Below the pieces are notes generated by a model. It saw nothing but the letters and a program-made list of their open reading frames with translations. It was not told the DNA's origin and ran no database searches. DNA of 64,000 nucleotides from Chitinophagales bacterium (lineage in GTDB: Bacteria; Bacteroidota; Bacteroidia; Chitinophagales; Chitinophagaceae), in NCBI GenBank assembly GCA_020636495.1, contig JACJXQ010000008.1, forward strand, positions 1,612,001 through 1,676,000. The letters run 5' to 3'. Below, one piece after another: positions 52,494 through 61,088 of the stretch. Position 1 is the stretch's first letter. Every line of letters starts with the position of its first letter. A program made the translations under genes and the position numbers.

Positions 52494-52511
52494 TCAGGTA
52501 GGTGAGGCGGG

Positions 52512-53318
52512 TTAGTGTCCCATATGTTCTATTTCATCAGAATAGATAGTTTTTGAATTGCCGCCTTCAAATTTGTCTATCTGTGTTTTTCGTTTTATTT
52601 CAACTGTAGATTTTATTGGGATTTTCTCAATTAGAGGAACAACATATCCCGATGTGATATAGACTTCATCAATGTTGATATTCGTTTGCAGTTTAATGAC
52701 AATATTGTTTAAAGAACTGTCAGTAGAAATTTGTATGTGTTCTTCTTCATAGCCGACGTATTTAGCTATTAATGTATACTTACTTTTACCCTGGATAGAG
52801 ATGCTGAATTTCCCATCTTCATTTGTTGTAGTTCCACCTTTAAGTATGCTATCCTTGAATATTTGTATGACGGCAAATATTACAGGCTCGTTATGTTCGT
52901 CTACTATAGTTCCTGTAATGTTAATTGATTCATTACTAACACTATCTTCTGATTGCTCTTTTTCTATAACAACAGCCTTATTTTTATAAGGCACCTGGGC
53001 AAAAGATGTATGATTGCTCCCCACTGTTATTATCAATGCCAGCCCTGCCGCAATGATCCATTTATATAAAGTACTGTGTGGCTGTGGTGGAAGTAAGATA
53101 GGCCTGTTCAGTTGCGTTTTCTTCACTCTCCCGCAAACCTTTTGCCCTTTGTGCTCAATGAAAAAATTGTATAGTTGCTCATCTGTAAACCCTGTAAAGT
53201 CCACCACGCATTTCCGGCAGCTATCACAATTCCTGCCCTGCTGCTGTGGAGTCATTTTATGCCAGTCCTCTGTGCAGGGCTGGGGTATGCTTAATTGTAT
53301 GGTTTTGGGTTGTTTCAT
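52512..53318 (-). CDS. Membrane-anchored protein with N-terminal Cys-rich domain and carboxypeptidase-like regulatory domain
   Basis: The 268-residue protein begins with a cytoplasmic-looking domain, CTEDWHKMTPQQQGRNCDSC followed by KCVVDFTGFTDEQLYNFF and KVCGRV, a recurrent Bacteroidota pattern of five cysteines. One membrane segment follows at about 85-104. The periplasmic part has a CarboxypepD_reg-like beta-sandwich (ITGTIVDEHNEPVIFAVIQIF, GTTTNEDGKFSISI, YTLIAKYVGYEEEHI). Related proteins often end in a TonB-C or a barrel; this one ends shortly after. Function unknown; topology suggests signal passing or protein anchoring. Confidence 0.8.
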   Translation of the reverse strand: MKQPKTIQLSIPQPCTEDWHKMTPQQQGRNCDSCRKCVVDFTGFTDEQLYNFFIEHKGQKVCGRVKKTQLNRPILLPPQPHSTLYKWIIAAGLALIITVGSNHTSFAQVPYKNKAVVIEKEQSEDSVSNESINITGTIVDEHNEPVIFAVIQIFKDSILKGGTTTNEDGKFSISIQGKSKYTLIAKYVGYEEEHIQISTDSSLNNIVIKLQTNINIDEVYITSGYVVPLIEKIPIKSTVEIKRKTQIDKFEGGNSKTIYSDEIEHMGH

Positions 53319-53378
53319 TGCAACTACAAGTTACGATACCTGTAAGATACAATTGCCATGGAAATTCCATAAATATGT

Positions 53379-53741
53379 TTAATACTGGCCCGTGCTCAGC
53401 ATCACAAGCGTGCAGGCTTCTTTGGCTTCAATGCCTTTTTCGCGCAGCATATCTTCCAACTCATCGTTCTCCGTACCCGGGTTGAAGATGACACGTTTAG
53501 GGTGCAGCGACAGGATATAATCGTAATAATCCTGCTGGTTGCGTGGATTCAGGTAGAGGGTAACTGTATCAATATCCTCCATATGCGGTGTATCCGTACC
53601 TATTTTTACACCTATCACATCGCCCTGCCTTTTACCTATGGCCACTACAGGGTGTTTGTGCGATAAAAGCCTGTGTATCGCCATATTGCTATACCTTGAA
53701 GGGTTCTCCGACGCACCTAAAACCAGTGTTTTCTTACTCAT
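53379..53741 (-). CDS. CoA-binding domain protein
   Basis: The 120-residue Rossmann-fold protein has the CoA_binding_2 pattern: KTLVLGASENPSRYSNMAIH at the start, then HPVVAIGKRQGDVIGVKI, and VIFNPGTENDELEDMLREKG. The likely nucleotide-binding glycine segment is LVLGASENP. The start codon is only five bases past a TAACTTTG promoter box, so its message may be leaderless. Ligand and role are not known for most members. Confidence 0.92.
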   Translation of the reverse strand: MSKKTLVLGASENPSRYSNMAIHRLLSHKHPVVAIGKRQGDVIGVKIGTDTPHMEDIDTVTLYLNPRNQQDYYDYILSLHPKRVIFNPGTENDELEDMLREKGIEAKEACTLVMLSTGQY

Positions 53742-53745
53742 AGTA

Positions 53746-53753
53746 CAAAGTTA
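53746..53753 (-). promoter_or_regulatory. -7 promoter box TAACTTTG next to the start codon
   Basis: On the minus strand TAACTTTG is followed by TACT and then the ATG at 53741. If transcription starts about five bases past the box, the message begins at or next to the start codon. Confidence 0.55.
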
Positions 53754-53882
53754 CTACAGCGCTGCGAGTTGATACAAATAGAACTATAGTTGCATGTTAT
53801 ACTTATTTCACCTTTTCTTCACAGATCAATGAGTACCTTTTTTAGTAACTTTAATGGAAAGGGTTTTTACTTTTTAACTTTT

Positions 53883-53890
53883 TACTTTTG
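53883..53890 (+). promoter_or_regulatory. -7 promoter box TACTTTTG for the thiolase
   Basis: An exact TAnnTTTG match ends eight bases before the ATG at 53899, giving a very short leader. The region just upstream is T-rich and contains no TTTG at the expected distance. Confidence 0.4.
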
Positions 53891-53898
53891 ATTTTGAA

Positions 53899-55077
53899 AT
53901 GAATACAGCATACATAATAGCGGGCTACCGCACAGCAGTAGGCAAGGCAAACAGGGGCGGGTTTCGTTTTACCCGCCCTGATGATCTGGCGGTTGATGTG
54001 ATAAAAGGTTTACTGGCATCGGTGCCGCAGCTTGACCCCAAACAGGTGGATGACGTGATAGTAGGCAATGCAGTGCCGGAAGCAGAACAAGGCCTGCAGG
54101 TAGGACGCATCATTGCCAACCGTGCTATTGGCGAGTGGGCACCCGGTGTAACAGTGAACCGTTATTGCGCCTCGGGGCTGGAGACTATCGCTATTGCCAC
54201 CGCCAAGATACAGAGTGGTATGGCCGATTGTATCATCGCCGGAGGTACGGAGAGTATGAGCCTGGTGCCTACCGCGGGTTGGCGTACCATGCCCAACTAC
54301 GAATATGTAAAAGACAATGGTGATTATTACCTTGGCATGGGACTTACTGCTGAACAGGTGGCACAGGACTATAAAGTGACACGCGAGGAGCAAGATGAAT
54401 TTGCCTACAACTCACACCTGAAAGCCCTGAATGCGATCAAAGAGGGTTATTTTAAAGAAGGCATTCTGCCGATAACGGTAAAGGAGATAGGGATTGACAA
54501 AAAGGGCAAAAGGGTAGAGAAAGAATACGTAGTAGATACGGATGAGGGGCCAAGAGCAGACACCTCAATGGAGGCACTGGCTAAACTAAAACCTGTGTTT
54601 GCGCAAGGCGGTACTGTGACTGCGGGTAACTCGTCACAGACATCAGACGGTGCCGCATTTGTGATAGTTATGAGTGAAAAGCTGATGAAGAGCCTGGGGC
54701 TGCAGCCCTGGGGTAGGCTGGTGGCATGTGCCAGTGCCGGGGTAGACCCGCGCATCATGGGTATCGGACCTGTAGCTGCTGTGCCTAAAGTCTTGAAGCA
54801 GGCGGGCCTGCAACTGAATGACATAGAACTGGTAGAATTGAACGAGGCATTCGCATCGCAATCCGTTGCCGTAATTCGTGAGCTGGGTATGAACCCTGAT
54901 ATTGTAAATGTGAATGGCGGGGCTATCTCTTTAGGCCACCCGTTGGGGTGCAGTGGCGCCAAATTGAGCATACAGTTATTGCACGATATGAAACGCCTGG
55001 ATAAAAAGTACGGTATGGTGACAGCCTGCGTGGGGGGCGGACAAGGTATTGCCGGAATTATTGAGCGACTGGGCTAA
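53899..55077 (+). CDS. Acetyl-CoA C-acyltransferase (thiolase)
   Basis: Thiolases cleave 3-ketoacyl-CoA with CoA, the last step of beta-oxidation, or run in reverse. The 392-residue protein has the nucleophile Cys90 in NRYCASGLETIA, the second-base region VELNEAFASQSVAVI, His in NGGAISLGHPLGCSGAK and the second Cys in TACVGGGQGIAGI. Length and motifs fit FadA/PcaF-type degradative thiolases. No FadB-type partner is adjacent, so its in vivo substrate is open. Confidence 0.94.
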   Translation: MNTAYIIAGYRTAVGKANRGGFRFTRPDDLAVDVIKGLLASVPQLDPKQVDDVIVGNAVPEAEQGLQVGRIIANRAIGEWAPGVTVNRYCASGLETIAIATAKIQSGMADCIIAGGTESMSLVPTAGWRTMPNYEYVKDNGDYYLGMGLTAEQVAQDYKVTREEQDEFAYNSHLKALNAIKEGYFKEGILPITVKEIGIDKKGKRVEKEYVVDTDEGPRADTSMEALAKLKPVFAQGGTVTAGNSSQTSDGAAFVIVMSEKLMKSLGLQPWGRLVACASAGVDPRIMGIGPVAAVPKVLKQAGLQLNDIELVELNEAFASQSVAVIRELGMNPDIVNVNGGAISLGHPLGCSGAKLSIQLLHDMKRLDKKYGMVTACVGGGQGIAGIIERLG

Positions 55078-55107
55078 CTTATTATAAACTACTGAGTTGA
55101 AAATCCG

Positions 55108-55115
55108 TATTTTTG
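55108..55115 (+). promoter_or_regulatory. -7 promoter box TATTTTTG
   Basis: This exact TAnnTTTG match lies 25 bases before the ATG at 55141, suggesting that the OMP gene is not co-transcribed with the thiolase. No TTTG at 19-21 bp upstream. Confidence 0.45.
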
Positions 55116-55140
55116 CCACTCTTCAGAAAGGATCGAACAG

Positions 55141-55989
55141 ATGAACAAGTTTATTTGCCTGGTGGCGCTATTGTTATCAGGGTTTTCTTCGCAGGCCCAG
55201 TTTAAGTTAGAAAAGCCGGTTTTCTCAGGAATATATTTTCAGTGGGGTTATAATCGCGACTGGTATTCAAAAAGTGACATCCGTCTGAGGGACGGCGACA
55301 AATACGACATCACTATTTACGATGTGGTAGCGAAGGATAAACCTGATTTTAGTTATTACAAAGATCATCCTTTTGATATAACTATTCCGCAAAACAGTTA
55401 TCGTATAGGTTTTTACCTGAACAAAAAGCATACCCATGCTATTGAGATCAATTACGACCATGCCAAATATGTGCAGGTAGATAACCAGACCCTGCGTATG
55501 AAAGGACAGATAGGTGGTAAACAGGTAGATGCGGATACCAACCTTGGTCAGTACCTGATACACGTAGAGCATACCAATGGTGCCAACTTCTACCATCTGA
55601 ACTATGTAGGACAAACCGAATTGTGGCATGGTAAGAAGAATGACCGCACAATGGCTACAGCCGTATGGAAGGCCGGTGCGGGTGTTGTGATACCCAAATC
55701 TTTCATTATCGCATTTTACCAGAAGCTGGACAACAGGTTCAAGGTGGCGGGTTATATAGCCAGTGTAGAGGCAGGTTTCCGTTTTTATCCTTTAAAACAT
55801 CTGTTTCTCGAAGCTACGGGCAAAAGTGGTTTTGCTAATTATTTAGATGCGTTAGGTGTGGGTACAGGCAGGGTGAGCCATCATTTCTGGTACGGCGAGG
55901 TAGTAGGACTTGTGGGGTATGATATGAGCCTGAACTTCCTGAAGCGTAAACCCAAAACTGCTCAGGACCTGAAGCCGGGGACGATGTAG
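55141..55989 (+). CDS. Putative outer-membrane beta-barrel protein
   Basis: The 282-residue protein has a signal peptide (NKFICLVALLLSGFSSQAQ) and alternating strand-like segments with aromatic girdles, for example FSGIYFQWGYNRDWY, then YRIGFYLNKKHTHAIEINYDH, FNFYHLNY-like stretches and HLFLEATGKSGFANY. This fits a small eight- to ten-strand barrel similar to OmpW/porin-like OMPs. It ends in a basic tail, which is less usual for a barrel. No family is recognised. Confidence 0.75.
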   Translation: MNKFICLVALLLSGFSSQAQFKLEKPVFSGIYFQWGYNRDWYSKSDIRLRDGDKYDITIYDVVAKDKPDFSYYKDHPFDITIPQNSYRIGFYLNKKHTHAIEINYDHAKYVQVDNQTLRMKGQIGGKQVDADTNLGQYLIHVEHTNGANFYHLNYVGQTELWHGKKNDRTMATAVWKAGAGVVIPKSFIIAFYQKLDNRFKVAGYIASVEAGFRFYPLKHLFLEATGKSGFANYLDALGVGTGRVSHHFWYGEVVGLVGYDMSLNFLKRKPKTAQDLKPGTM

Positions 55990-56073
55990 TAGTTGGGCAT
56001 TTCAAATAATGCTGGCTGTATTCTGCAGAGCATCCCCCCTAATATCCCCCAATCACTACTTTTCAATTTTCTG

Positions 56074-56081
56074 TATTTTTG
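56074..56081 (+). promoter_or_regulatory. -7 promoter box TATTTTTG for the TonB receptor operon
   Basis: An exact TAnnTTTG match lies 11 bases before the GTG at 56093, giving a short leader for the first gene of the three-gene operon. Confidence 0.45.
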
Positions 56082-56092
56082 CATATTAAGTT

Positions 56093-56428
56093 GTGCTGAA
56101 GAGAATAGTACATATTGTTTTTTCGGTGGTTATGGCGCTGCTGCTGGTTTTTGGAGGAGTCTCCAAGGAGTACCTGCACATGTTCACCGGCCACACGGAT
56201 ACCATTGACCACAACTATGGTAACGATGGTCTGCACCTGGAGAGTGAACACCATCACTGTACCTTTCTTTCATTCACACTACCACCTTATGTAGATGATG
56301 CGGCTATTTATGAGCTGCCACAACCTAAAGAAGTATTTCTACACAATATCACGGTTACGGTATCGCATCTTATACCGCGTGCAGTACCTGTTTCCCGTCT
56401 GCGCGGCCCACCGGCAATTTTCGCTTAA
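56093..56428 (+). CDS. Small His-rich membrane/exported protein before a TonB receptor
   Basis: The 111-residue protein starts with GTG at 56093 and has one hydrophobic segment (RIVHIVFSVVMALLLVFGG). The extracytoplasmic part is His-rich: EYLHMFTGHTDTIDHNYG and LHLESEHHHCTFL. Small His-rich proteins of this type are often found directly before TonB receptors in Bacteroidota metal-uptake loci, and the HHHC cluster could bind a metal ion. The function is inferred from position and composition only. Confidence 0.7.
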   Translation: MLKRIVHIVFSVVMALLLVFGGVSKEYLHMFTGHTDTIDHNYGNDGLHLESEHHHCTFLSFTLPPYVDDAAIYELPQPKEVFLHNITVTVSHLIPRAVPVSRLRGPPAIFA

Positions 56429-56508
56429 TGATAGTCTGAATGGAACTGTGTGTACAAGCGATATAGCTTGTTACTGTTCCTATACTTTATTTTTTATCAA
56501 TTGCAGTT

Positions 56509-58833
56509 ATGAAGTATGTACTGCTGTTGGTTCTGTTGTACACGGTAGTACCCGCACATGCGCAACAGGACTGCAAGCTGAATATTAATGTACTGGTGGT
56601 TGAAAAGCATACCGGGCAGCCATTGTTCCCGGTTGTGGTTCATATAGATGAACTGAATGCTACCTACGAAACAAATGAAAAAGGGCGTGTTGAGCTGGGT
56701 AGTATCTGTCCGGGCAAATACAACTTCCATTTTCACTCAGATGGTTATGAACACTATGCAGAGCAGGTGACCATTACAAGCAGTACTGAATTGAAGTTCA
56801 AACTTTCGCATATAGAAGGTGTGCTGGATGAGGTGACCATTGCTGATGCCCGCGAGCAGACATTATTGCAGGCAAAAGACGGCATGGACAGCAAGCAAAT
56901 AGCCGCTAATAGCGGCAAAAGCCTGGGCGATATGTTGCAGGCTGTGAATGGCGTTACGGTTATATCTAATGGAGCTACTATAGCAAAGCCTGTTATTCAT
57001 GGCATGCACAGCAACCGTATTGTGATGCTGAACAATGGTGTGCGCCAGGAAGACCAGCAATGGGGTGGAGAACACGCCCCGAATATTGACCCCTTCCTGG
57101 CCAATAGTCTTGAGGTTATAAAAGGAGCCGCCAGTGTAAAATATGGTACCGACGCTATAGGTGGCGTAATACTGGTAGAGCCTGCTCCTTTGCGTGCAAC
57201 ACAGGGAACGGATGCTGAGCTGAACCTGGCAGGGCTGAGTAACAACCGCATGGGGGTAGCTTCTGCTATGGTGAACCACAACTTTAAAAAGTTAACGCCA
57301 TTGAGTATTCGCTTGCAGGGTACTTATAAAAAGGGTGGTAATTATCGTATCCCCGGCTACTGGGTGGCTAATACGGGGGTGGAGGAGAATAACTATTCTG
57401 CTGCCGCAGCATGGCGAAAACAGCATTATGGTGCCGAGGTGTTCTATAGTCACTTCAATACTAACCTTGGCGTTTATCGTGGTTCGCATACGGGCAATGA
57501 AGCTGATAAGCTGGCTGCAGTGAATAGCGATACGCCTCTTGTGCCTGCGGACTTTACTTATGAGTTGAAAAGACCGCGCCAGCATGTGGAGCACGACCTG
57601 GGCAAAGCGAAAATGTATCTTGAAAGTAGTTTGGGTACATGGCATGCTACGTATGCCTACCAGCAGAATTTCAGGCAGGAGTATGACGTGCAAAGGGTGG
57701 AAACAGACAGGGCGCAATTGAACCTGACACTGAATACACAGACATTCAACTTAAACCTCGAGCACAGGCAGATATGGAAGCTGAAAGGAGAGGCTGGATT
57801 TGATGGTATCTACCAGGAGAATTTTATCCAGAATGGAGACAGGGTATTCCTGCCCAACTATCGTTCTAAAGGAGCGGCAGCATACCTTATAGAAAGGTAC
57901 AGAGCCCATGACTGGACATTCGAAGGTGGTTTGCGCTATGATTATCGCTGGTATGAGGCATTCAACCCCGAAGGTAGTAAGCAGCAGGTAGTGCGGTATG
58001 AGTATCATTTCAATAATCTGTCGGGTACATTCGGGGCAACGAAAAAACTAAGTGATAAATGGCAGTTGTCTACTATACTTTCCAACGCATGGCGTGCACC
58101 ACAGGCAAACGAGTTGTTTAGTGCCGGGCTGCACCAGGGAGCGGCAAGAATAGAGTTGGGTAATAAGAACCTGCAACCGGAGCGCTCGTATAACCTGAAC
58201 ATTGAAAGTAAAAATACTTTAGGCAAAAAACTGTCAACGGAAATATCGCTGTACACACAGTACATTCAGAACTATGTTTACCTGGAGCCGGGGGCTGACC
58301 TGTTGACCATTTCCGGATATTTCAAAACCTTTAATTATCAGCAGACCAATGCTCAGCTTTCAGGTACCGATCTCTCAGCTATGTACAATTGGAATGCATA
58401 CCTGAAGTCAAACTTTATGGCGTCCTTCCTGTTTGCACGTAATGTTACTGCTCACGACTGGGTGATACTGATGCCGGCAGACAGGTTGTCGCTGAGCACT
58501 ACATATACCAGGGATATAAGCCCCGGATTAAAGGAGTGTTACATATCGGCTGATGCTAAGTTTGTATTTCACCAATGGCGCATTCCTGCCAATTTCGACC
58601 AGGTAGATTTTCCAAGGCCGCCAGCGGGTTATTTTCTCGCAGACGTATCTGTTGGTACGACACTGGAAGCGGGTAAGCAGCCTCTATACATGAGCCTGAC
58701 CGTCATGAACCTTTTCAACCAGAAATACAGGGATTACCTGGATGCGTTCAGGTATTTCATTAACCAACCGGGCACGAATGTCGTACTAAGAGTGCGTGTG
58801 CCTGTATCATTTAACAATAAAAAATCATCTTAA
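56509..58833 (+). CDS. TonB-dependent receptor with N-terminal CarboxypepD_reg-like domain
   Basis: The 774-residue outer-membrane receptor has a signal peptide (KYVLLLVLLYTVVPAHAQ), a CarboxypepD_reg-like domain (NINVLVVEKHTGQPLFPVVVH, ELGSICPGKYNFHFHSDGYE), a plug domain (AANSGKSLGDMLQAVNGVTV, VIKGAASVKYGTDAIGGVIL) and a 22-strand-type barrel ending NVVLRVRVPVSF. HGMHSNRIVMLNNGVRQEDQ is the typical plug motif of small-ligand/metal receptors. It stands between a small His-rich gene and a lipoprotein gene two bases downstream, suggesting metal or metallophore import; ligand not shown. Confidence 0.95.
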   Translation: MKYVLLLVLLYTVVPAHAQQDCKLNINVLVVEKHTGQPLFPVVVHIDELNATYETNEKGRVELGSICPGKYNFHFHSDGYEHYAEQVTITSSTELKFKLSHIEGVLDEVTIADAREQTLLQAKDGMDSKQIAANSGKSLGDMLQAVNGVTVISNGATIAKPVIHGMHSNRIVMLNNGVRQEDQQWGGEHAPNIDPFLANSLEVIKGAASVKYGTDAIGGVILVEPAPLRATQGTDAELNLAGLSNNRMGVASAMVNHNFKKLTPLSIRLQGTYKKGGNYRIPGYWVANTGVEENNYSAAAAWRKQHYGAEVFYSHFNTNLGVYRGSHTGNEADKLAAVNSDTPLVPADFTYELKRPRQHVEHDLGKAKMYLESSLGTWHATYAYQQNFRQEYDVQRVETDRAQLNLTLNTQTFNLNLEHRQIWKLKGEAGFDGIYQENFIQNGDRVFLPNYRSKGAAAYLIERYRAHDWTFEGGLRYDYRWYEAFNPEGSKQQVVRYEYHFNNLSGTFGATKKLSDKWQLSTILSNAWRAPQANELFSAGLHQGAARIELGNKNLQPERSYNLNIESKNTLGKKLSTEISLYTQYIQNYVYLEPGADLLTISGYFKTFNYQQTNAQLSGTDLSAMYNWNAYLKSNFMASFLFARNVTAHDWVILMPADRLSLSTTYTRDISPGLKECYISADAKFVFHQWRIPANFDQVDFPRPPAGYFLADVSVGTTLEAGKQPLYMSLTVMNLFNQKYRDYLDAFRYFINQPGTNVVLRVRVPVSFNNKKSS

Positions 58834-58835
58834 TA

Positions 58836-59408
58836 ATGAAGAAGATAGTATCAATAGTATGCTCAATGCTGATAATGTCAGTAATACTTACAGCATGTAA
58901 AAAGACTCCGATAGATAATCCACAACCGGTGCAACAGGAATTGATAACAACTATCAGGTTGAACGTAACTAACAGTAGTGGTTTCAATAAAAGTTTCAAC
59001 TACAAAGTGTTGAATGGCTTCAACAGCTCCGAGCCCGGTATCAAATTGGTTGAAGATGTAGAACTGCTACCTGCCACTGAATATAATGTAGAGGTAACAG
59101 TTCTGAATGAAGCCGATACTCCTGCTCAGAATATTACGGACGAGATCATATCTGAGAATACAGAGCATTTGTTCCTGCATCAGAGTTTGCCTGAAACGGG
59201 TGCCGGCTCAATAGCATTCTCTGACGGTAATAAAGATGATAATGGGGCACCTTTCAATAGGACCGTCAAATTTACTACAGGCGCTGCCGGAGATGGAACA
59301 CTTATTGTAACACTGAAGCATCAGCCAACTAATAAGAATGCTAATACACCCGATGAGGCCGGAGGGGAAACAGATGCACAGGCTATCTTCCCCATTTACT
59401 TGAAATAG
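58836..59408 (+). CDS. Lipoprotein partner of the TonB receptor
   Basis: The 190-residue protein has a lipoprotein signal (KIVSIVCSMLIMSVILTAC) with acylated Cys at about 21. The mature part is beta-rich (ELITTIRLNVTNSSGFNKSF, then ATEYNVEVTVLNEAD, and DGTLIVTLKHQP). Bacteroidota TonB receptors are often followed by such short lipoproteins, sometimes named 'type 1 periplasmic-binding fold' proteins. It starts two bases after the receptor stop. It probably binds or hands over the same ligand at the outer membrane (inference). Confidence 0.8.
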   Translation: MKKIVSIVCSMLIMSVILTACKKTPIDNPQPVQQELITTIRLNVTNSSGFNKSFNYKVLNGFNSSEPGIKLVEDVELLPATEYNVEVTVLNEADTPAQNITDEIISENTEHLFLHQSLPETGAGSIAFSDGNKDDNGAPFNRTVKFTTGAAGDGTLIVTLKHQPTNKNANTPDEAGGETDAQAIFPIYLK

Positions 59409-59445
59409 CAGTTTGGCTTGATTTTTGTTGTGATTTCACTTTGTT

Positions 59446-59483
59446 AAAGTGCAGATTTTAATCTTAAAAATCTGCGCTTTTTT
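59446..59483 (+). terminator. Terminator after the TonB receptor operon
   Basis: A 14-bp stem (AAAGTGCAGATTTT with AAAATCTGCGCTTT, one T-G wobble) encloses a 7-base loop and is followed by TTT. It ends the operon of the His-rich protein, receptor and lipoprotein. Confidence 0.88.
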
Positions 59484-59532
59484 CATTCCATTTCGGTAAC
59501 TTCAAATTAAATTCATATTAAAAGTACCGATA

Positions 59533-59802
59533 ATGGCAATGGGCACGATCATTGAAAAAGAACAAATACCGGATGTAAAGATTGTTCCGGCGTTCGTAGA
59601 CAAAACTGAACAATGGGAAAAAGAAATGCATTACGCAGCTAGGTTGGGTAATGAGTTTAAGGGGAAAACCACGATAACTTTTGAAACAACCCAGGGGCCA
59701 CGTTCCGTTACTACAACGGTATGGTCCGTTACTAATAACTTTATTCAGCTGAAGGGAGGTCTCAACATTCCGCTAAATAGTGTGATAGATATACATTTTT
59801 AG
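59533..59802 (+). CDS. Small conserved protein of unknown function
   Basis: The 89-residue protein begins MAMGTIIEKEQIPDVKI, and a second ATG lies two codons in. The beta-rich body reads KTTITFETTQGPRSVTTTVW then SVTNNFIQLKGGLNIPLNSV. It has no signal peptide and no membrane segment. It lies between a strong terminator and the ACP operon promoter, so it is a single-gene unit. Related small proteins occur in Bacteroidota, but I assign no family. Confidence 0.65.
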   Translation: MAMGTIIEKEQIPDVKIVPAFVDKTEQWEKEMHYAARLGNEFKGKTTITFETTQGPRSVTTTVWSVTNNFIQLKGGLNIPLNSVIDIHF

Positions 59803-59897
59803 GGGTATCCCTTCTTGATGTTTGCCGCTCGTCGCTGCCTGTATACAGCGAACAGGAGAGGCTTAGTATGATTTCACTGATATTCATTTTTTGTAAT

Positions 59898-59905
59898 TAT
59901 CTTTG
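59898..59905 (+). promoter_or_regulatory. -7 promoter box TATCTTTG for the second ACP-KS operon
   Basis: An exact TAnnTTTG match lies 48 bases before the ACP ATG at 59954. A -33 TTTG is not clear. It places the whole six-gene operon under a single promoter. Confidence 0.5.
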
Positions 59906-59953
59906 CCTCTTAAAATAGTTTAGTAAACGGTTACCCCTAACGTTTAATAGAAT

Positions 59954-60208
59954 ATGAGTCAGCAAGAAATAATTGAGCGTATTAACGCTTTTATGGTTGA
60001 AGATTTTGAAGTAGATGAACAGACTATCACTCCGCAAGCTGATCTGAAAGCTACACTAGATCTGGACAGCCTTGATTACATTGACCTGGTGGTTGTTATT
60101 GAACAGAATTTCGGTTTTAAGGTAAAGCCGGAAGATTTCCAGAAGATGACCACGATCCAGGATTTTTACGATTATGTTATAAACAGGTTAGAGGCTAGCA
60201 ATGTCTGA
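59954..60208 (+). CDS. Acyl carrier protein, second FAS/PKS-like operon
   Basis: This 84-residue protein has the phosphopantetheine motif LDLDSLDYIDLV with Ser39, more acidic than the ACP at 13 kb and closer to FAS-type carriers of aryl-polyene clusters. It overlaps the next gene by eight bases. As the first gene of the operon it should carry the chain that the downstream acyltransferase, dehydratase and ketosynthase act on. Product not determined. Confidence 0.9.
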   Translation: MSQQEIIERINAFMVEDFEVDEQTITPQADLKATLDLDSLDYIDLVVVIEQNFGFKVKPEDFQKMTTIQDFYDYVINRLEASNV

Positions 60209-61088
60209 GGAAACCTCATGGGAGGGCCGCTCGCGCGGCACTACATTGGGATATAGGATATTTGTATGGTTGCTGCGTAAAGGTGGACTGGGTGCAGCCT
60301 ACCTACTGTTGCGTTTTGTTATCATTTATTACAAGTTATTTGTGCCTGCTGCCATTAGGCCGCTCAGGTATTTTTACAGTAAAAGGTTAGCGTACAGCAA
60401 TAAAGAAACCTCCCGGCTTATTACACGTAACCTTATAGTGTTTGGACAAACGCTGATAGATAAGATAGCTGTGTTGTCAGGTGTGGCGGATAAGCTGACT
60501 TTTACACATGAAGGGGTAGAAAACATAGAACAACTGGTAAAAGATGGAAAAGGTGGTATATTACTAAGTGCCCACCTGGGCAATTGGGAGGTAGCAGGTC
60601 ATTTATTGAAACGTGTAAATACGGTTATCAATATCGTGATGTATGACGGCGAAGCAGAGCAGGTAAAGCAATACATGGAGCAGTTTGAATCGAACCGTTC
60701 ATTCAATATCATATTTATCAAGGACGATATTTCGCACATATATGAGATGTCGGCTGCACTGGCAAGGAATGAATTGATATGTCTTCATGGTGATCGTTTT
60801 CGTCCGGGCAACAGGACAATGGAGCATGAATTTCTGGGCGAGAAGGCAAACTTTCCAGCAGGGCCATTCATACTTGCGTCTAAATTAAAAGCGCCGGTTT
60901 GTTTTGTTTTTGCCTTCAAACAGACTAATTTTCATTATCACTTTTACGCTTACCCTCCAAAGGTGTATGAAGGCAGGGGTACAACTGGGATGAACATAAT
61001 GCTGGACGAATATGTTCAGGTCGTAGAACAGAAGATAAAAGAATATCCGGCACAGTGGTTTAATTATTTTGACTTTTGGAAACAATGA
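60201..61088 (+). CDS. LpxL/LPLAT-like acyltransferase
   Basis: The 295-residue protein has one N-terminal hydrophobic segment (GGLGAAYLLLRFVIIYYKLF) and the acyltransferase motif LSAHLGNWEVAGHLL (H-x4-E), followed by IFIKDDISHIYEM and CLHGDRFRPGNRTMEHEFLG, as in LpxL/HtrB-type enzymes. They use acyl-ACP to acylate lipid acceptors; in aryl-polyene clusters homologues load the finished chain on a lipid. Overlaps the ACP by eight bases and the dehydratase by ATGA. Confidence 0.88.
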   Translation: MSEETSWEGRSRGTTLGYRIFVWLLRKGGLGAAYLLLRFVIIYYKLFVPAAIRPLRYFYSKRLAYSNKETSRLITRNLIVFGQTLIDKIAVLSGVADKLTFTHEGVENIEQLVKDGKGGILLSAHLGNWEVAGHLLKRVNTVINIVMYDGEAEQVKQYMEQFESNRSFNIIFIKDDISHIYEMSAALARNELICLHGDRFRPGNRTMEHEFLGEKANFPAGPFILASKLKAPVCFVFAFKQTNFHYHFYAYPPKVYEGRGTTGMNIMLDEYVQVVEQKIKEYPAQWFNYFDFWKQ

